Source: Edaphochlamys debaryana (Eukaryota; Chlorophyta; Chlorophyceae; Chlamydomonadales). Taken from it: a stretch of DNA of 64,000 nt. The position numbers and the translations under genes are program-made. The stretch lies in NCBI GenBank assembly GCA_016858145.1, contig JAEHOE010000008.1, positions 558,001 through 622,000 of the forward strand, in the 5' to 3' direction. Below are positions 12,029 to 23,180 of the stretch, piece by piece. The notes beneath the pieces were generated by a model. It was given only the letters and a program-made list of their open reading frames with translations. It was not told where the DNA came from and did no database searches. The stretch's first letter is position 1; every line of letters starts with the position of its first letter.

Positions 12029-13128
12029 GCGGCTCGCGCTTGCTAGCATCCTCCGTCTGGTACAACGGGCGGACGGACCAGGAAGCAGCGAAGCAGTCCG
12101 CGAAGACGTGCGGCGGCGTTTTGCGGGCCGGGCGTGGAGCTAGAGCGCGCCCGGACCGGAAGCTGCGGTGCGTGGAGCGGGCATGCTGGCGAGGCGGCTT
12201 GGCGGAGGACTCTCGTCATCGGTCGGGACCGATCAGCGACCGGCGGGGCCGAGGCAAAGTGCTTGCGCGGCCTGACGTCCGGGGCTGGAGGCGAGGCGGC
12301 TTGGGGTTTGGGATCTGGGGCAGGGGTGGTGGAATGGGGGCATCTTCCAGAATGCGGGTGACAAGCGGCTTGGCGGGCACCGTAAGCAGCGCCTCATTGG
12401 CGACACGGTCCCGTCGGCTCCACCGGAGCAGAGCGCGGGGCATCCGAATCTTGACCTCGACGTGTTGTGTGTGGGGCTGGGCGCTGGAGGCGTGAGGTGA
12501 TGAGAGGTGGGGCAGCAGCTGACAGCCGCTGTCCGTCGGCTGGAAGGCCCGGACGCGGCGAGACCTGGCGCAGCACCAAGGCTGCCCGGTGCACGCAGGG
12601 CCGCGAAACTACGGGACGCATAAAGAGTTTCGCTACTGAGCGAAATCAGGCCGCGAAAGCTGGCAGTATACTAGATGCGATGGTGCGGCATGCCGCCGCG
12701 TGCAAGCAACCAAGGCATGTCAAGCGTCCGTGTCCTGCGGGGTCTTGCCCTGTCCCGTCGCTAGGGCCCTGCCCCTCGAATCCCCATGCACCCCAACCCC
12801 AGCCCAGCTGCCTCTCGTCAAGGACTGCATGCTGCGCGCAGGAGTTGGAGGCGTGTGGTCTGGGCCCGTCTCGGCCTGTCAGTGCGCGGCCGAGTCTATC
12901 CGATGCCGTGCTGACCCGCGGTTCAGAAGCCGCCCCAGCCCTAACAACAACCGGCCCCAAACCTTTACAGTCTCAGACTCAAAGGTTGCATGCTGACAAC
13001 CTGAGGCGACAGCGAGCCCACGCCCGAAGCCGACCGAACAGTTTGCTCACTTCTGCGAGACTGGCGCTCTACCTAAGCGTAAATTAGCCGTAGCGATCAT
13101 GTAGCTGAGCTTTCATTGAGAAGGCGAC
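12029..13128. other. Intergenic between CBS gene and MurG
   Basis: About 1.1 kb, GC-rich. It should hold the CBS-gene 3'UTR and the MurG promoter. Open frames here lack domain signatures. No RNA gene or clear repeat seen. Confidence 0.45.
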
Positions 13129-16078
13129 ATGAGGCCGGGGCGGGTCGCGAAGGCTGCCGGCGTGGCCATCGGTCTCGGCTATGCCGCCTCTCTCGCATCC
13201 ATCACCGTACGGAGGAGGCAGCGAGCGGGCGCACGAGTGGTGGCGTTCGCCGGCGGGGGAGCCGGCGGGCATGTCGTGCCCGCCATCGCCATCGCGGAAG
13301 AGCTCCGGCTGTGCGGGGTGGAGGTGAGAGCCCCGGACGGCTCCCTCTGCCTGCAGCCCCCCTGCCCCCCATCGCCATTGCTAAAGAGCTCCGGCTGTGC
13401 GGGGTGGAGGTCAGTGCTGCTATCTTCCTGGGGCTTGGCTCTTGGCTGTGACCGAAAGTATCCCCTGCGGGATGAGCCCTGGACGGCTCGCCCTGCCTGC
13501 CTGCCCCCCAGCCCGCTCAGCTGTCTTCGGCCTCCTCCTGTCCACCGCCTGCCCCCTCACAACTTCACCCATGTGTGACGCTAGCTGTGCCACCACCGCT
13601 CTCATCTCGACCCCTTTCCGCAGTCCGTGTTTCTGGGTGAGGCCCAGGACCCCGAACAGCGCCTGGTGCCGGCGCACGGCTTCCCGCTGGTGCGGGTGGG
13701 GTCGGTGGTGCTCAAGCGGCCGCTGAGGAAGCCGGAAAACCTGCCCAGGCTGATCAGGTGGGGCGCGGCAGCTGAAGGAGGTCAGAACCTCCTCGAGGAG
13801 CCTTGGCGGGAGGGCCCGGGCGCTCAACCAGGACGGGGCGATGGCCTGCAGTGCCGGTCCAGGCCGTGGCAGAAGTGGCCAAGGCGCTGTGCTATGTGCA
13901 GCGGGGGTACCAGGCTCCTAGCCTCCTAGTCTACCGGCACCTAGGACGCACGGAAGTGTCAGGCGTGTGTCGGCCGGGAACGGGAAAGGGACGGGCGGGT
14001 AATGCAGGTTGGGCTCTGGGGTCACGCGAGGAGTGTCTTCTGCGGGCGTGCTTGCCTGTGCGTAAGAGCCCCTCACTCAACCGCGGTCCCCGCTGCAGGT
14101 TCGCCGGCTGCGTGCTCCAGGCGGCGTGGGAGCTGGTCCGCTGGGCGCCGGATGTGGTGGTGGGCACCGGTGGAGCCACATCGGTCACCGGCTGTGTGGC
14201 GGCGCTGGCCCTGGTGCGAGGGGCTTCCGGCTGGGTACCGGTATCTTTTGACTGCCCACATGCATGCGCTGAGCGGCTCGGGTCCATAGCGTTGCCAACG
14301 CCCCAACGCAACGGGGTCCAGAGCCCATGACCCGCCGCTGTCGCTTGCCGCCAGACTCTCACGCTGCATCCCCCCCCAGGGCCTGCCGCTGCTGCTGTAC
14401 GAGGCCAACGCACTGCCCGACGAGGCCAACCGCACGCTGCACCGATTCGCGCGGAGGACGCTGCTGGCACACGCGTCGGCGGTGGACGGGCTGCGCTACC
14501 CGGAGAGGTGGGGAGAGGGCAGCAGTGGACGGGTAAGGGAGTGGGACAAGAGGGAAGAGTGGGAACGGTCGGAGAGGGACCTTGGGCGTCGCTTGACACC
14601 TTGTTTAACGCCCCGCTTCGCCCTTCACCCTCCTTCTTCTGTGGCCAGGTGTGACCTGGTGGGGCCGGTGGTGCGGCAGGAGTTTCTGGAGGACCTCCTC
14701 CGGGGCGGCCCCGGCACGTCGGGGCCCCGCCCCGGCCGGCAGCCCAGGCGGGAGAGCACGCAGCAGCAGGAGAGGCGGCGGCAGAGGCGGCGGCTGGCCA
14801 CTCGGCGGGAGCTGGGCCTGCCTCGTGGGGGCCGCGACGGCACGCTCCTGCTGGTGCTGGGCGGCTCGTCCGGCAGTGGCTACATCAACCAGGCCACCAA
14901 TAACGCCCTGCCCAAGCTCGCTGCCGTACCAGGTACGACAGCCGTACCGGCACATGCTGGATCCCGGCGTGCTGCCGGAAAGAGGCGGTATCCTGTAGGC
15001 AGTCATTCCTTCTGTGGGGTAATAGAGGTTGCGGGCAAGCCTTGGGAGGGGTCAAACGCCAGGACAGGTCAATCGACGCATGCGTGCACCGGCGTCACCA
15101 TGCCGTAACCCCCCCGCCCCCGCAGGGCTGCATGTGCTGTGGCACACGGGCGCTCGGCAGCACAGCGCCTTCACGGGGGGCTACGCAGGCTCCCTCAGCA
15201 AGTAGGAGGGGGGATAGGGAGGGCACAGCCGCCGGGTGTACACGGTGCAGCTGGCGCCCGGCCTTGGCTTGCTACGTGCCCCCCACCTCCTTGAGCCTCG
15301 CCACTTGCCACCAGTACTGCTCCCACCGCAGTCCCCAAACCCGCCCCAATCCTCTTCCATCCACTCCGTCCTCAAGCACTACCCACCCATCCCTTTCCCC
15401 GCAGCGTGCGCCTGGTCCCCGGGCTGACCCACTTCGGCGCCGCCCTGGAGGCGGCCGACCTGGTCCTGGGGCGATCGGGGGCGGCCACGGTGGCGGAGCT
15501 GGCGGTAGCTGGCACCCCCGCGCTGCTGGTGCCCTCCCCCGCCGTCAGCGAGCAGCAGCAGACCGCAAACGCCAAAGTGCTCGAGGACCGGGGTGAGGGG
15601 GGCTGGGGGCTGGGGCCCGGGCGTTGGGGTACACAGGGTGGGGGCGCAGGCTTCCCCACCGTGCTATCGCAGTCTCTTTGCTATGCGATTCCCTTGCTCG
15701 TGGAACTGACCTTCATGTTCAGTTCGTCCTCCGCCTCGCTAAGGAGTGGCTGGAATCAATCACACAGCACTTACCCTCCTCTCCCCTCTGCCCCATCCTT
15801 ACGTGTGAAGGGCTGCCCCATCCTTACGTGTGTATTGCCTCAACTCACCTCCAGGCCAGGCGGTGGTGGTGCCGCAGGTTGACGTGGACGAGGGGGGCAT
15901 CGCGGAGCCCCTGCTGCCCCTGCTGGAGGGGACCGAGGGGGCGGCCAGGCTGGTGGCGATGCGGGCGGCGGGGCGGGCGGCGGCGGGGGGCCCGGCGGCG
16001 GGGGCCGAGGCGGCGAGGCAGGCGCTGGCAAAGGCGAGGGAGGCCATTTTGGAGACGGGGCGGAGGAAGGGGCGGTAG
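13129..16078 (+). CDS. murG: MurG-type N-acetylglucosaminyltransferase (peptidoglycan lipid II synthesis), probably plastid
   Basis: Eight exons: 13129-13323, 13624-13757, 14099-14213, 14380-14507, 14649-14932, 15126-15201, 15405-15592, 15855-16078; 447 aa, in frame. The known bacterial enzyme adds GlcNAc to lipid I to make lipid II. GT28/GT-B signatures are all present: GGGAGGH (42-48), GTGGATSVTG, EANALPDEANR at the place of the bacterial HEQN box, GGSSGSGYIN, and the donor-site motif RSGAATVAELAVAGTPALLVP. About 40 basic, Ala-rich residues precede the first motif, compatible with plastid targeting (inference). An Arg/Gln-rich linker of about 45 residues between the two lobes is extra to bacterial MurG, which is about 355 aa. 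The exon 3 donor was set at CTG|GTGCGA, as this gives the usual spacing to EANALP; a later GTACCG donor would add seven codons. Intron 1 carries a duplicated copy of the exon 1 end. Confidence 0.93.
13285..13409 (+). repeat. 86-nt tandem duplication spanning MurG exon 1 end and intron 1
   Basis: The stretch from 13285 recurs at 13371 with an offset of 86 nt and few changes. It covers the codons for IAEELRLCGVE and the splice donor. The second copy has its own donor (GAG|GTCAGT at 13409/13410) and is preceded by a plausible acceptor (CTGCAG ending at 13356), forming a decoy exon 13357-13409 of 53 nt that would shift the frame. Confidence 0.85.
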
Positions 16079-16463
16079 GGGGCGGAGGGGGGTGTTGTGC
16101 CTGAGGCTGATTGAGCCAGGCGCAGGCGGCGGTTGGGGCGTCGGAAGGTCCCGAACTGGTCGGGGGGGCGGGGGCCGGAGGGGGCACGAGGGGTTGCCGG
16201 ACCTCCCGAAGGTAGGTTGTGCCCACCCCATGTGCACAGGCGCACAGCCTACTTGTGCATGTGCGGGCATCGTTGTAATTGCCAATTGCAACCGCGACAA
16301 CTGCACTAGCAGTGCATACATTCGGTCCAGCATTCGGTCACGCCCAACGACTTGCATTCAGTTGGAGGCTCGCGTTATATCTTCACAACACACCAGCACA
16401 TGAGCTTACTCTAGGCAGGGAAGCGTGTCGCACGGCCTGGCGGGATCGCATTTGCCCTCGACC
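16079..16463. other. Short intergenic, MurG 3'UTR and phosphoglycerate mutase promoter
   Basis: 385 nt between two plus-strand genes. It contains a TGTAA signal at 16274; nothing else stands out. Confidence 0.5.
16274..16278 (+). terminator. TGTAA poly(A)-type signal after MurG
   Basis: TGTAA lies about 195 nt after the MurG stop. TGTAA is the usual poly(A) signal in chlorophyte green algae. Confidence 0.5.
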
Positions 16464-19400
16464 ATGGCCGAGCCTGCGCGCGTCCTGTACCTGCTCGTGG
16501 ATGGCATCGGGGACGTCTCCATTCCCGAGTTCGGGGATAGGACGCCGCTGGAGGTCGCGCACGTGCCTCACCTCGACGCCATCGCAGGTGCGCTCTCCCC
16601 CCTCGCGGCGGTCCCGGCCCCGGGCTTCCGCTGGTCGAGTGCCTGCGGTTAGCGCCCCACGGTTGTGCGGCTGAGGGGACACAGGTGGCACAAGCTGCGT
16701 AGGGGGACGTCCAACGGCCGGCAGCGAGAGCGGTGTTTGCCGAGGCCCCAGTCAAGTCACGGGGCGCTGTGGTCTCGCCAGGGGCCCGAATCCCCCCCCT
16801 CTCGCTCCCTGACCACACCCTCCACGCCCGCTCCCCACGACACCCCTCCCCCTCAACCCCCCCCCCCCAACACGCACACTCCAGCCGGCGGCCTGACCGG
16901 CCTCATGGACCCCGTGGAGCCGGGGCTGGCGTGCGGCAGCGACACCGCACACATGTCCATATTCGGCTACGAGCCGCGCATGTGCGTACCTGGGGGTACC
17001 GTTCTGGGGGCCTAGGCGGGTGGGCCAACACACCACTCCCAGGGACATCTTACGGAGGGGGGGGGAGTGGGAAGCAGCAACCCCACCGCTCGCAGCCCCC
17101 AGGACAAGGCCTGAGTCCGTAGCGGGCTATAAGTCGGGGACACCCCATGCACCCCCTCCACGCCGCCGTCTCACCCACCCCGCCCCTCAAACCCCAAGCA
17201 CGCACCGCCCCCTCGCTCCCCCTTCGCAGCCACTACCGCGGCCGGGGTGCGTTCGAGAGCATGGGCGCCGGCATCGCCATGGCCCCGGGGGACATCGCCT
17301 TCAAGTGCAACTTCGCCACCATGGACGAGGCCAGCGGGCTGGTCACCTCGCGGCGGGCGGACAGGCACTTTGAGCACCTGGGGCCCACGCTGTGCGCCGC
17401 ACTGGACGGTGGGGGAGGGTGGGGGGAGGGAAGGGGTTATGAGGGGAGGGGGGAGGGGGAGGGGCAGGGGGAGGGGAGGGCGCTTGGGAAAGTCGGGGGA
17501 TGCGAAGGAGGCTCTGAAGGATGGCTCGTCCGGGGTACGGGCTGTGCCGGTCGCGGGTAACCGGGGGCCGGGGCACCCTTGCTCCCCCTCACCCCCGCTG
17601 CCCCTCACCCCCGCTGCCCCTCACCCGTGCGTCACCGTCCCGCCCCACACCCCAAAACTCACAACCACCAACCACCAGGCCTGCCCATCCCCGGCTACCC
17701 CGAGCACCGCGTGTCAGTGCGCTACGCCACGGAGCACCGCTGCGGCGTGGCGGTGGCGGGGCCGGGGCTGAGCGACGCAGTGGGGGACACGGACCCGCTC
17801 AAGGACAAACTCCCGCTTAAGCAGTCGGTGGCGGTGGAGGACGAGCCGGAGGTGGGGGCGGGGGAGTGGGTAGGGGGGGGGAGGGGTAGGGGGGGAGGGA
17901 GGAGTGGGGAGTAGGTCCCAGTCCCGCCCGTGGAGGCCCCCCACGCCCCCCTGCCCCCCTTACCCCTGCCCCAACACCGAGGAGAGGAGGAGAGGGGAAG
18001 GGGCAGGGAGGAAGGGGGATGACTTTGAAGCCAATGTCTTCTCTGAGATGCTGGAAGACAGAGGAGGGAGGCGGGCAACAAGGGGGGTTGGTGAGAAGGC
18101 TCGAAGGAAGGGCAGAGTCGTCCCCTCCCCTCCCCAGCACCAAACCCCCTTTCCCACCCATCTCTGCCTCCCATATCCACGTCGTCACAGATCACGCCCT
18201 TGAACCCCCTCCCCCAGGCGCACTTCACTGCGGGGCTGGTGAATGCGCTGTCGGACGCCTTCCGGGGGGTACTGAGGGACCACCCCATCAACAAGGTGGG
18301 GGTGATTGGGGTGGGGTGGGGCTAGGGTGGAGCGGAGGGCTTGAGGCAGGAAGGGGACTGGGGCTGGTGTGGGCCCCCCTGACCGCTACACCGCAATCGC
18401 TGCCGTGGCTGCCGTGGGGTGCCCCGTGTCCCGCCCGTGGAGCCCGCCTCGTGCCTACCCAAGCCCACTGGCTTCGGTCGCCGAACCCCGGGCCTCCTGC
18501 CCCACCCGGCCCCCTTAACCCCATCCCCAACTCCGTTCCCCCAACCCCAGGAGCGCGCCGCCGCCGGCCTGGCCATCGCCAACGTGGTGCTGCTGCGGGG
18601 CTGCGGCAGCCGCATCCGAGTGCCGCCCTTCGCGGAGAAGCACGGCATGAAGCCCTGCCTGGTGGCGCCCACAAAGATCATCGAGGGTGGGAGGGGAGCG
18701 GGAGGAGGGAGGGTAAGGGGCGGTGGGGGGCCATGGGGCGGCGGGGTACAGCGGCAGCACAGGGCTCGAGGGCTTATCATCCCCCTCCCTCCCTCCCGGC
18801 CCTCCCACCCCCATCCCCACCCCCCCAGGCCTGGGTCTGTCCTTCGACATTGACGCGCTGCAGGCCCCCGGGGCCACCGGCTTCTACAACAGCGCCTTCC
18901 ACGCCAAGGTGCGGCCACCCGCGACCCGCTTTCGGTGCTGGGCTGAAGGCTGTGTCTAGGGCTGGAGCCAGCCGTCATGCTCTCCTTTAGGTCCCTCCAC
19001 TTATGGCGTGTGAACACCCTCGTCTGTTGCCCCCGCCCGTCAGACCGCCACCGTCTGCGACGCCCTCACGGGGCGCAGGGCCGACGGCAGCCCGTCTGAC
19101 ACAGCCGCCAAGGGGCTGTCGTACGGGTTCGGGTTCGTACACGTCAAGGCGGTGGACGACACGGGGCACGACCGGATGATGCAGAACAAGGTGTGGGGGG
19201 GACCCTTGGGGCTGGAGGAGGGGCAAAGCTGGGCGGACGACGGGCTGGAAGGTGGGATGGGGCGAACCAAAGGAGGGTTGAGGGACGGGTGGGAGCAAGG
19301 CTTGGGTGTGTGGAGGCGGGTTGTAAGGCGGGTTGCAAGAGGGGCACCTGAGCGCCCCAACCACCTCCCGACTGCACCATCCATCCTTGAACCAACGTCC

Positions 19401-20292
19401 AACCAGCCAACCGCCTAACCAAACGCGCCAACCGCCGCCAACCAACCCAACCGCCCAGGTCCGGTTCCTTGAGGTGGTTGACCGCATGGTGGGTCAGATG
19501 CTGCGGCGCCTGAGCGACGCGGAGGCGGCTGGCGCGGGGCGCTACGTGGTTGTGGTGTGCGGCGACCACTCCACGCCCGTGGTGTTCGGGGACCACTCCA
19601 ACGAGCCGGTGCCCTTCGCCATCGCACATGTGGCTCACGCAGTGGAGGTGAGGCGGGCGGGTGGGGGGTGGAGGCGGGGTTGGGCGTGGGGCAGCCCAGT
19701 ATGGATGGAGCCTGGCGGGTGCTGAGTCCTTGGAAAGTCTTCCCGCTGAACACCACTGGGAAGGGCGGGGTTGTACTCGTCGCTACTCTGGGACGGGTCG
19801 CTGGTTCGCTAGCATGGGGTAGTGTGGGTAGAGGCGGGGCAGGTGGCAAGGCGCGAGGCTGCAGTGAGGGGGCTGCTGCTTCTCTAGCATCCCGCGCCCC
19901 TCAACCCCCCACCTCCCCTGCCCTCCCTCACGCACCCACCCACCCCTCCGACCAACCCCCAGGCCCTGGGTGGCCCCTCGGTGCTCTCCAAGCTGGACCT
20001 GGGCCCCATCCCCCTGCCGGACGTCCAGGCGCCCCCCACCTGCGAGCAGCTCCGCCGCCAGGCCGCATTCAAGGACGCCCGGCGCAAGGCCGCCTGGGCC
20101 TCGCGGCCCTGGGACCCCGCCATGCCGGCCGAGGTGTTTGGGCCCTGGCGCGAGCCCTGGCCACAGGCGGTGCGGGGGGACCCGGTGCGCTCCTTCGACG
20201 AGGTGGCGGTGGCGCGGGGGGCGCTGGGGCGGTTCCAGGGGGCGCAGGTGATGGCGCTGGTGCGGCAGGTGGCGGGGGTGGCCAAGGCGTGA
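16464..20292 (+). CDS. apgM: Archaeal-type 2,3-BPG-independent phosphoglycerate mutase (ApgM)
   Basis: Ten exons: 16464-16587, 16885-16981, 17230-17408, 17679-17851, 18218-18295, 18551-18686, 18829-18908, 19044-19190, 19459-19647, 19963-20292; 510 aa, phases close. Interconverts 3- and 2-phosphoglycerate in glycolysis. It belongs to the alkaline phosphatase superfamily: metal-binding D13 in LLVDGIGD, the nucleophile Ser in GSDTAHMSIFGY (S60), YRGRGAFESMGAGI, HVKAVDDTGHD, and CGDHSTPVVFGDHS near the end. These are ApgM signatures, not those of the longer GpmI form usual in plants. Archaeal ApgM is about 400-415 aa; the C-terminal exon adds about 100 residues with several WxxP-type segments (AEVFGPWREPW). 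No obvious transit peptide, so cytosolic is the simplest reading. Intron 3 is strongly G-rich on the coding strand. Confidence 0.94.
17409..17482 (+). repeat. G-rich (G-quadruplex-prone) tract in apgM intron 3
   Basis: At least eight runs of four or more Gs lie within about 75 nt directly after the exon 3 donor, on the transcribed-sense strand. The opposite bias (C-rich) is the rule near acceptors in this window. Confidence 0.7.
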
Positions 20293-20711
20293 AGCGGAAC
20301 AGGAGGCGGGGGGTCTTGGTGGGAGGGGTTTAGAGGGCTCGGCTCCGGGCGCGGGTCGCATGCAGGGCGCGGTGCCGGGTCCCGTAGAAGCGGGCAGGAC
20401 CCCCGGGGCAGGACCCCCCGGGCAGGACAGGACCCTTTTGCACGGGCGTTGGGGTGCACCCGCACACGAGGCCAGGTTACAGGCATGTCTTTGCGCTTCC
20501 GAGCATGTCAACTCGGAACCATGCCACCGCCCTTGGCCCCCCCTCCGGCAATTTTTTCACACACCAAAGATCCCAGCCACACAGCACACAGCACAGCTCC
20601 CACTGACCCCCTGCCGATGACTCTGCATGGTCCCCGGCCGCACGCCCAGGCTCCTGGCCTCGCTCCCCGGCACCCTTCCCTTCCCCTGCTTCCTCCGCCC
20701 GTGGCCTTGAG
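20293..20711. other. Convergent intergenic region, apgM / J-domain gene
   Basis: About 420 nt between two converging 3' ends. It contains a minus-strand TGTAA and short GC-rich repeats (GGCAGGAC, CCCCCGGG). No ORF of interest. Confidence 0.5.
20477..20481 (-). terminator. TGTAA poly(A)-type signal after J-domain gene
   Basis: TTACA on the plus strand, i.e. TGTAA on the minus strand, about 230 nt downstream of the J-domain gene stop. Confidence 0.4.
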
Positions 20712-22195
20712 TCAAGGGCCCCCGCCCGCCAGCCCCGACTCTTCCCGGCCACCGCTGAACCCCGCCCCCGCCCACCGCGCCGCCGCCTCCACGTCCCGCA
20801 CCGCCTCCGCCGTCCGGCCCTGCGCCATCCGTGCAGCCGCACGCGCCCCATGCGCCTCCGCCAGCGCCGCACTCAGCCAGCCCCCGCCACTGCCACCGCC
20901 ACCGCCACCGCCGCCCTCGTCCCCCGCACTTCCGAAACCGACCCCGGCACCGGCCCCTGTTTCCCCGCTCGATGCAGTGCCGCCTCTCTGCGCAACGACG
21001 GGGCCGGGGCGCCTCTCCGCTGCTGCGCCTTCCACCACTCGTCCCGCTGAGCCTGCCTCGCTGCCAGCCTCGCTGCTGCTCCCGTGGCCAGCCCTGTGGC
21101 CTCCGGGCGCAGGGCGGCTCAGAGGCAGTGCCGCTGCGGCGGTGAGGAGGCGGATGGCGTCCGTGAGGAGCTGCTCGGCGCGGCGGGGGCAGCCGGGGGC
21201 GTCGGGGTCTGGGCCGGGGGAGACCAGGTAGCGTGGTAAGCGAGAGGAGGCAGCATGGCAGGGTAAGGGCACGGCAGGGAACGTGCGCGGCAAGGGACTA
21301 CGGGTGAGGAGGCAAGCGAAGGGTAGGATCAGGGCGGCACGGTTGGGTTAAGCGCCACGGAGCAAGCGCACCCACCCACCCTGGCGTGCCAGCTCCCGGC
21401 GCGCCGCACACAGCCTCCGCTGCGCCTCCGCTGCGAAGCCCCCAGCGGCCACCGCGGGGGCCCGAGCCTCGATCTTCGGGGCGGGGGGTGGAGGGGCCTG
21501 CGGCGGGGGGCGGCGGCACAACCAGAACACTTTAGCTCGCTTTAGCTCCGCAGCCCTCGTGGACCCCAAGCCGCTGCTAACTGCACACCCAGCGACCCAG
21601 CGACCCACCGCAGTGGAAGCGCCGACTCGCAAGGAGGAGCCCCACCTCCCCGCGCACGCCGCGCAGCGCAGGCGGCCCCGCGGCGGCCCCGTCAGCAGCG
21701 AGGAGCCCGCGGCGGCGGGTCTCGGTCCGGCCCACGACCCCGCCCCGCCCGCCCCCGCCCCCGCCCCCGCCCCAGCCCCAGCCTCTGTCAGCAGCTGCTG
21801 CGCGGCCCGGGTGAGGGCGGCGAAGCGGCCCGCGTCGCCGCCTGCGAGGGGTCGGGGGCGAGCGCGGGCGAGGGGCTTAGTGTCACTCCGCCGCAGCCTC
21901 GTGGCGGAGCCCTTCAACCCGCAGCCCCACCCCTCCGGGCCCTCGCCTCCGCCGACTGCCGGCGCTCACCCTTGTCCGGGTGCTCCCGCACCGCCGCCTC
22001 CCGGAACGCCCTCCGCACTGCCTGCGGAGGGGCGCCGGGGGGTAGGCCCAGGAGGCACGCGGGGCAGCCCCCGCCGGACCCATCCCCGCCTCCGCCCCCG
22101 TCACTGCCGCTGCCCCCGCTGCTGCCCCTGTCGGTGGTGCGGCGCTGGCCCGAGTGTTGCATGGCTTGTTGGCGCGAGCTGAGCTGGCTGGGCAA
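20712..22195 (-). CDS. J-domain (DnaJ-like) protein with Ala/Gly-rich C-terminus
   Basis: Three exons: 22195-21970, 21841-21380, 21208-20712; 394 aa, phases close. A J-domain occupies residues about 45-100: LGLPPGAPPQAVRRAFREAAVREHPDKGGD, with the HPD tripeptide that triggers Hsp70 ATPase, then FAALTRAAQQLL. The exon 1/2 splice falls right after HPDKG and restores the canonical KGGD. The rest is low complexity (runs of Ala-Gly, Pro) with helical segments AEAQRRLCAARREL, CPRRAEQLLTDAIRLL and LAEAHGARAAARMAQGRTAEAVRDVEAA, spaced like degenerate TPR helices. A co-chaperone role is inferred from the J-domain only; client and compartment are unknown. A second ATG at about residue 12 is a possible alternative start. 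The long biased tail lowers certainty in exon 3. Confidence 0.75.
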
Positions 22196-23180
22196 GGTAT
22201 ATAGAAGCGGCGGTCGCGCTGGAGGAGTGAGGCGCTGCGGGGCCTAGGACGGATCAGTGCCGGTGCACGCCCCGCTTGGTCGCAGCACACACACCTATGA
22301 GACGAGGACTGGGGAAATTGGCGTGATAAAGTCTTTGCATCCGATCCCCGCCTCCTCCTTCGCTTCGTTCGTTTCCTCTACACCCATGGCCTCGTCCCTC
22401 TCGACCCAGCAGGCCCCACCGCCTGATGCCCTAGATTGCGTACCACGCCCTGCGCCCACACCTTCGCTTCGTCATCTTGCTCGTACCCACCCAGTTAAGA
22501 GCCTGACAAATATTGCTAACCTTCTGAGCCTCCTTCGGCTCCCCCACACGGCTGGCATTGGCCAGCGAGGGCGGCAACGGCCCTCCGCCACGTAGGGTCA
22601 ATCCACACAAGCAGCTAGCACCACCCTCAGCAGGGGAAGGATACCTACAGGACACCGATTCTGGTGAGCAATGCTGATACATGCCTTATTGTTGCAAAAG
22701 CGCCTCACAACATCGTGCGTGCGGGTATACATACGGCACACTCCATACGTGCACGCCACAACCCGGACTCATGCGGTACCCGGATTGTGCTCGCCCGCTT
22801 CAACCACCGCAACCGCAACAGAGTGGACCGGCTTTAGAGGAAGAGTCAAACCGTTAAAACGGCATCAGTCAGGGCTAGGTCACAAAAGGTAGAATAGCAC
22901 GAATACAGGTAGGGAGGATTCAGCAGGTGGCTCATGGTGGACCCAACCCAAAGCATGGCATCCCCCCCCCCCACCCGCTCGCCCATCCCGCTGCCCCTTG
23001 GTCCGAGCTCGTTTATCAACGCCGGCCGTAGGCTCGTTCCAACCTCATCTGCCGAACGGACCCGCCCCCCGCAGCCTGCTTCGCCTCTCACCCGCTTCAC
23101 CCTGCAGGCCCCATCACCGCACGCCCCACCCCACGCCCATGCAACGGCCCAGCCCCGCACTCGCCCGCGTGCCCCAGCCC
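22196..23180. other. Intergenic: J-domain gene promoter and NHX 3' flank
   Basis: About 985 nt, less GC-rich than the genes on either side. Open frames read through it on both strands but show no domain. No minus-strand TGTAA was found after the NHX stop. Confidence 0.45.

Noticed and set aside
13324..13409. Treating the second copy of the MurG exon 1 end as true coding sequence
   Set aside because: Its inclusion (86 or 53 nt) shifts the frame before exon 2, whereas the first donor gives a clean MurG alignment.
14214..14234. Later donor (TGG|GTACCG) for MurG exon 3
   Set aside because: In phase, but it adds seven residues in a conserved loop; the CTG|GTGCGA donor fits MurG spacing better.
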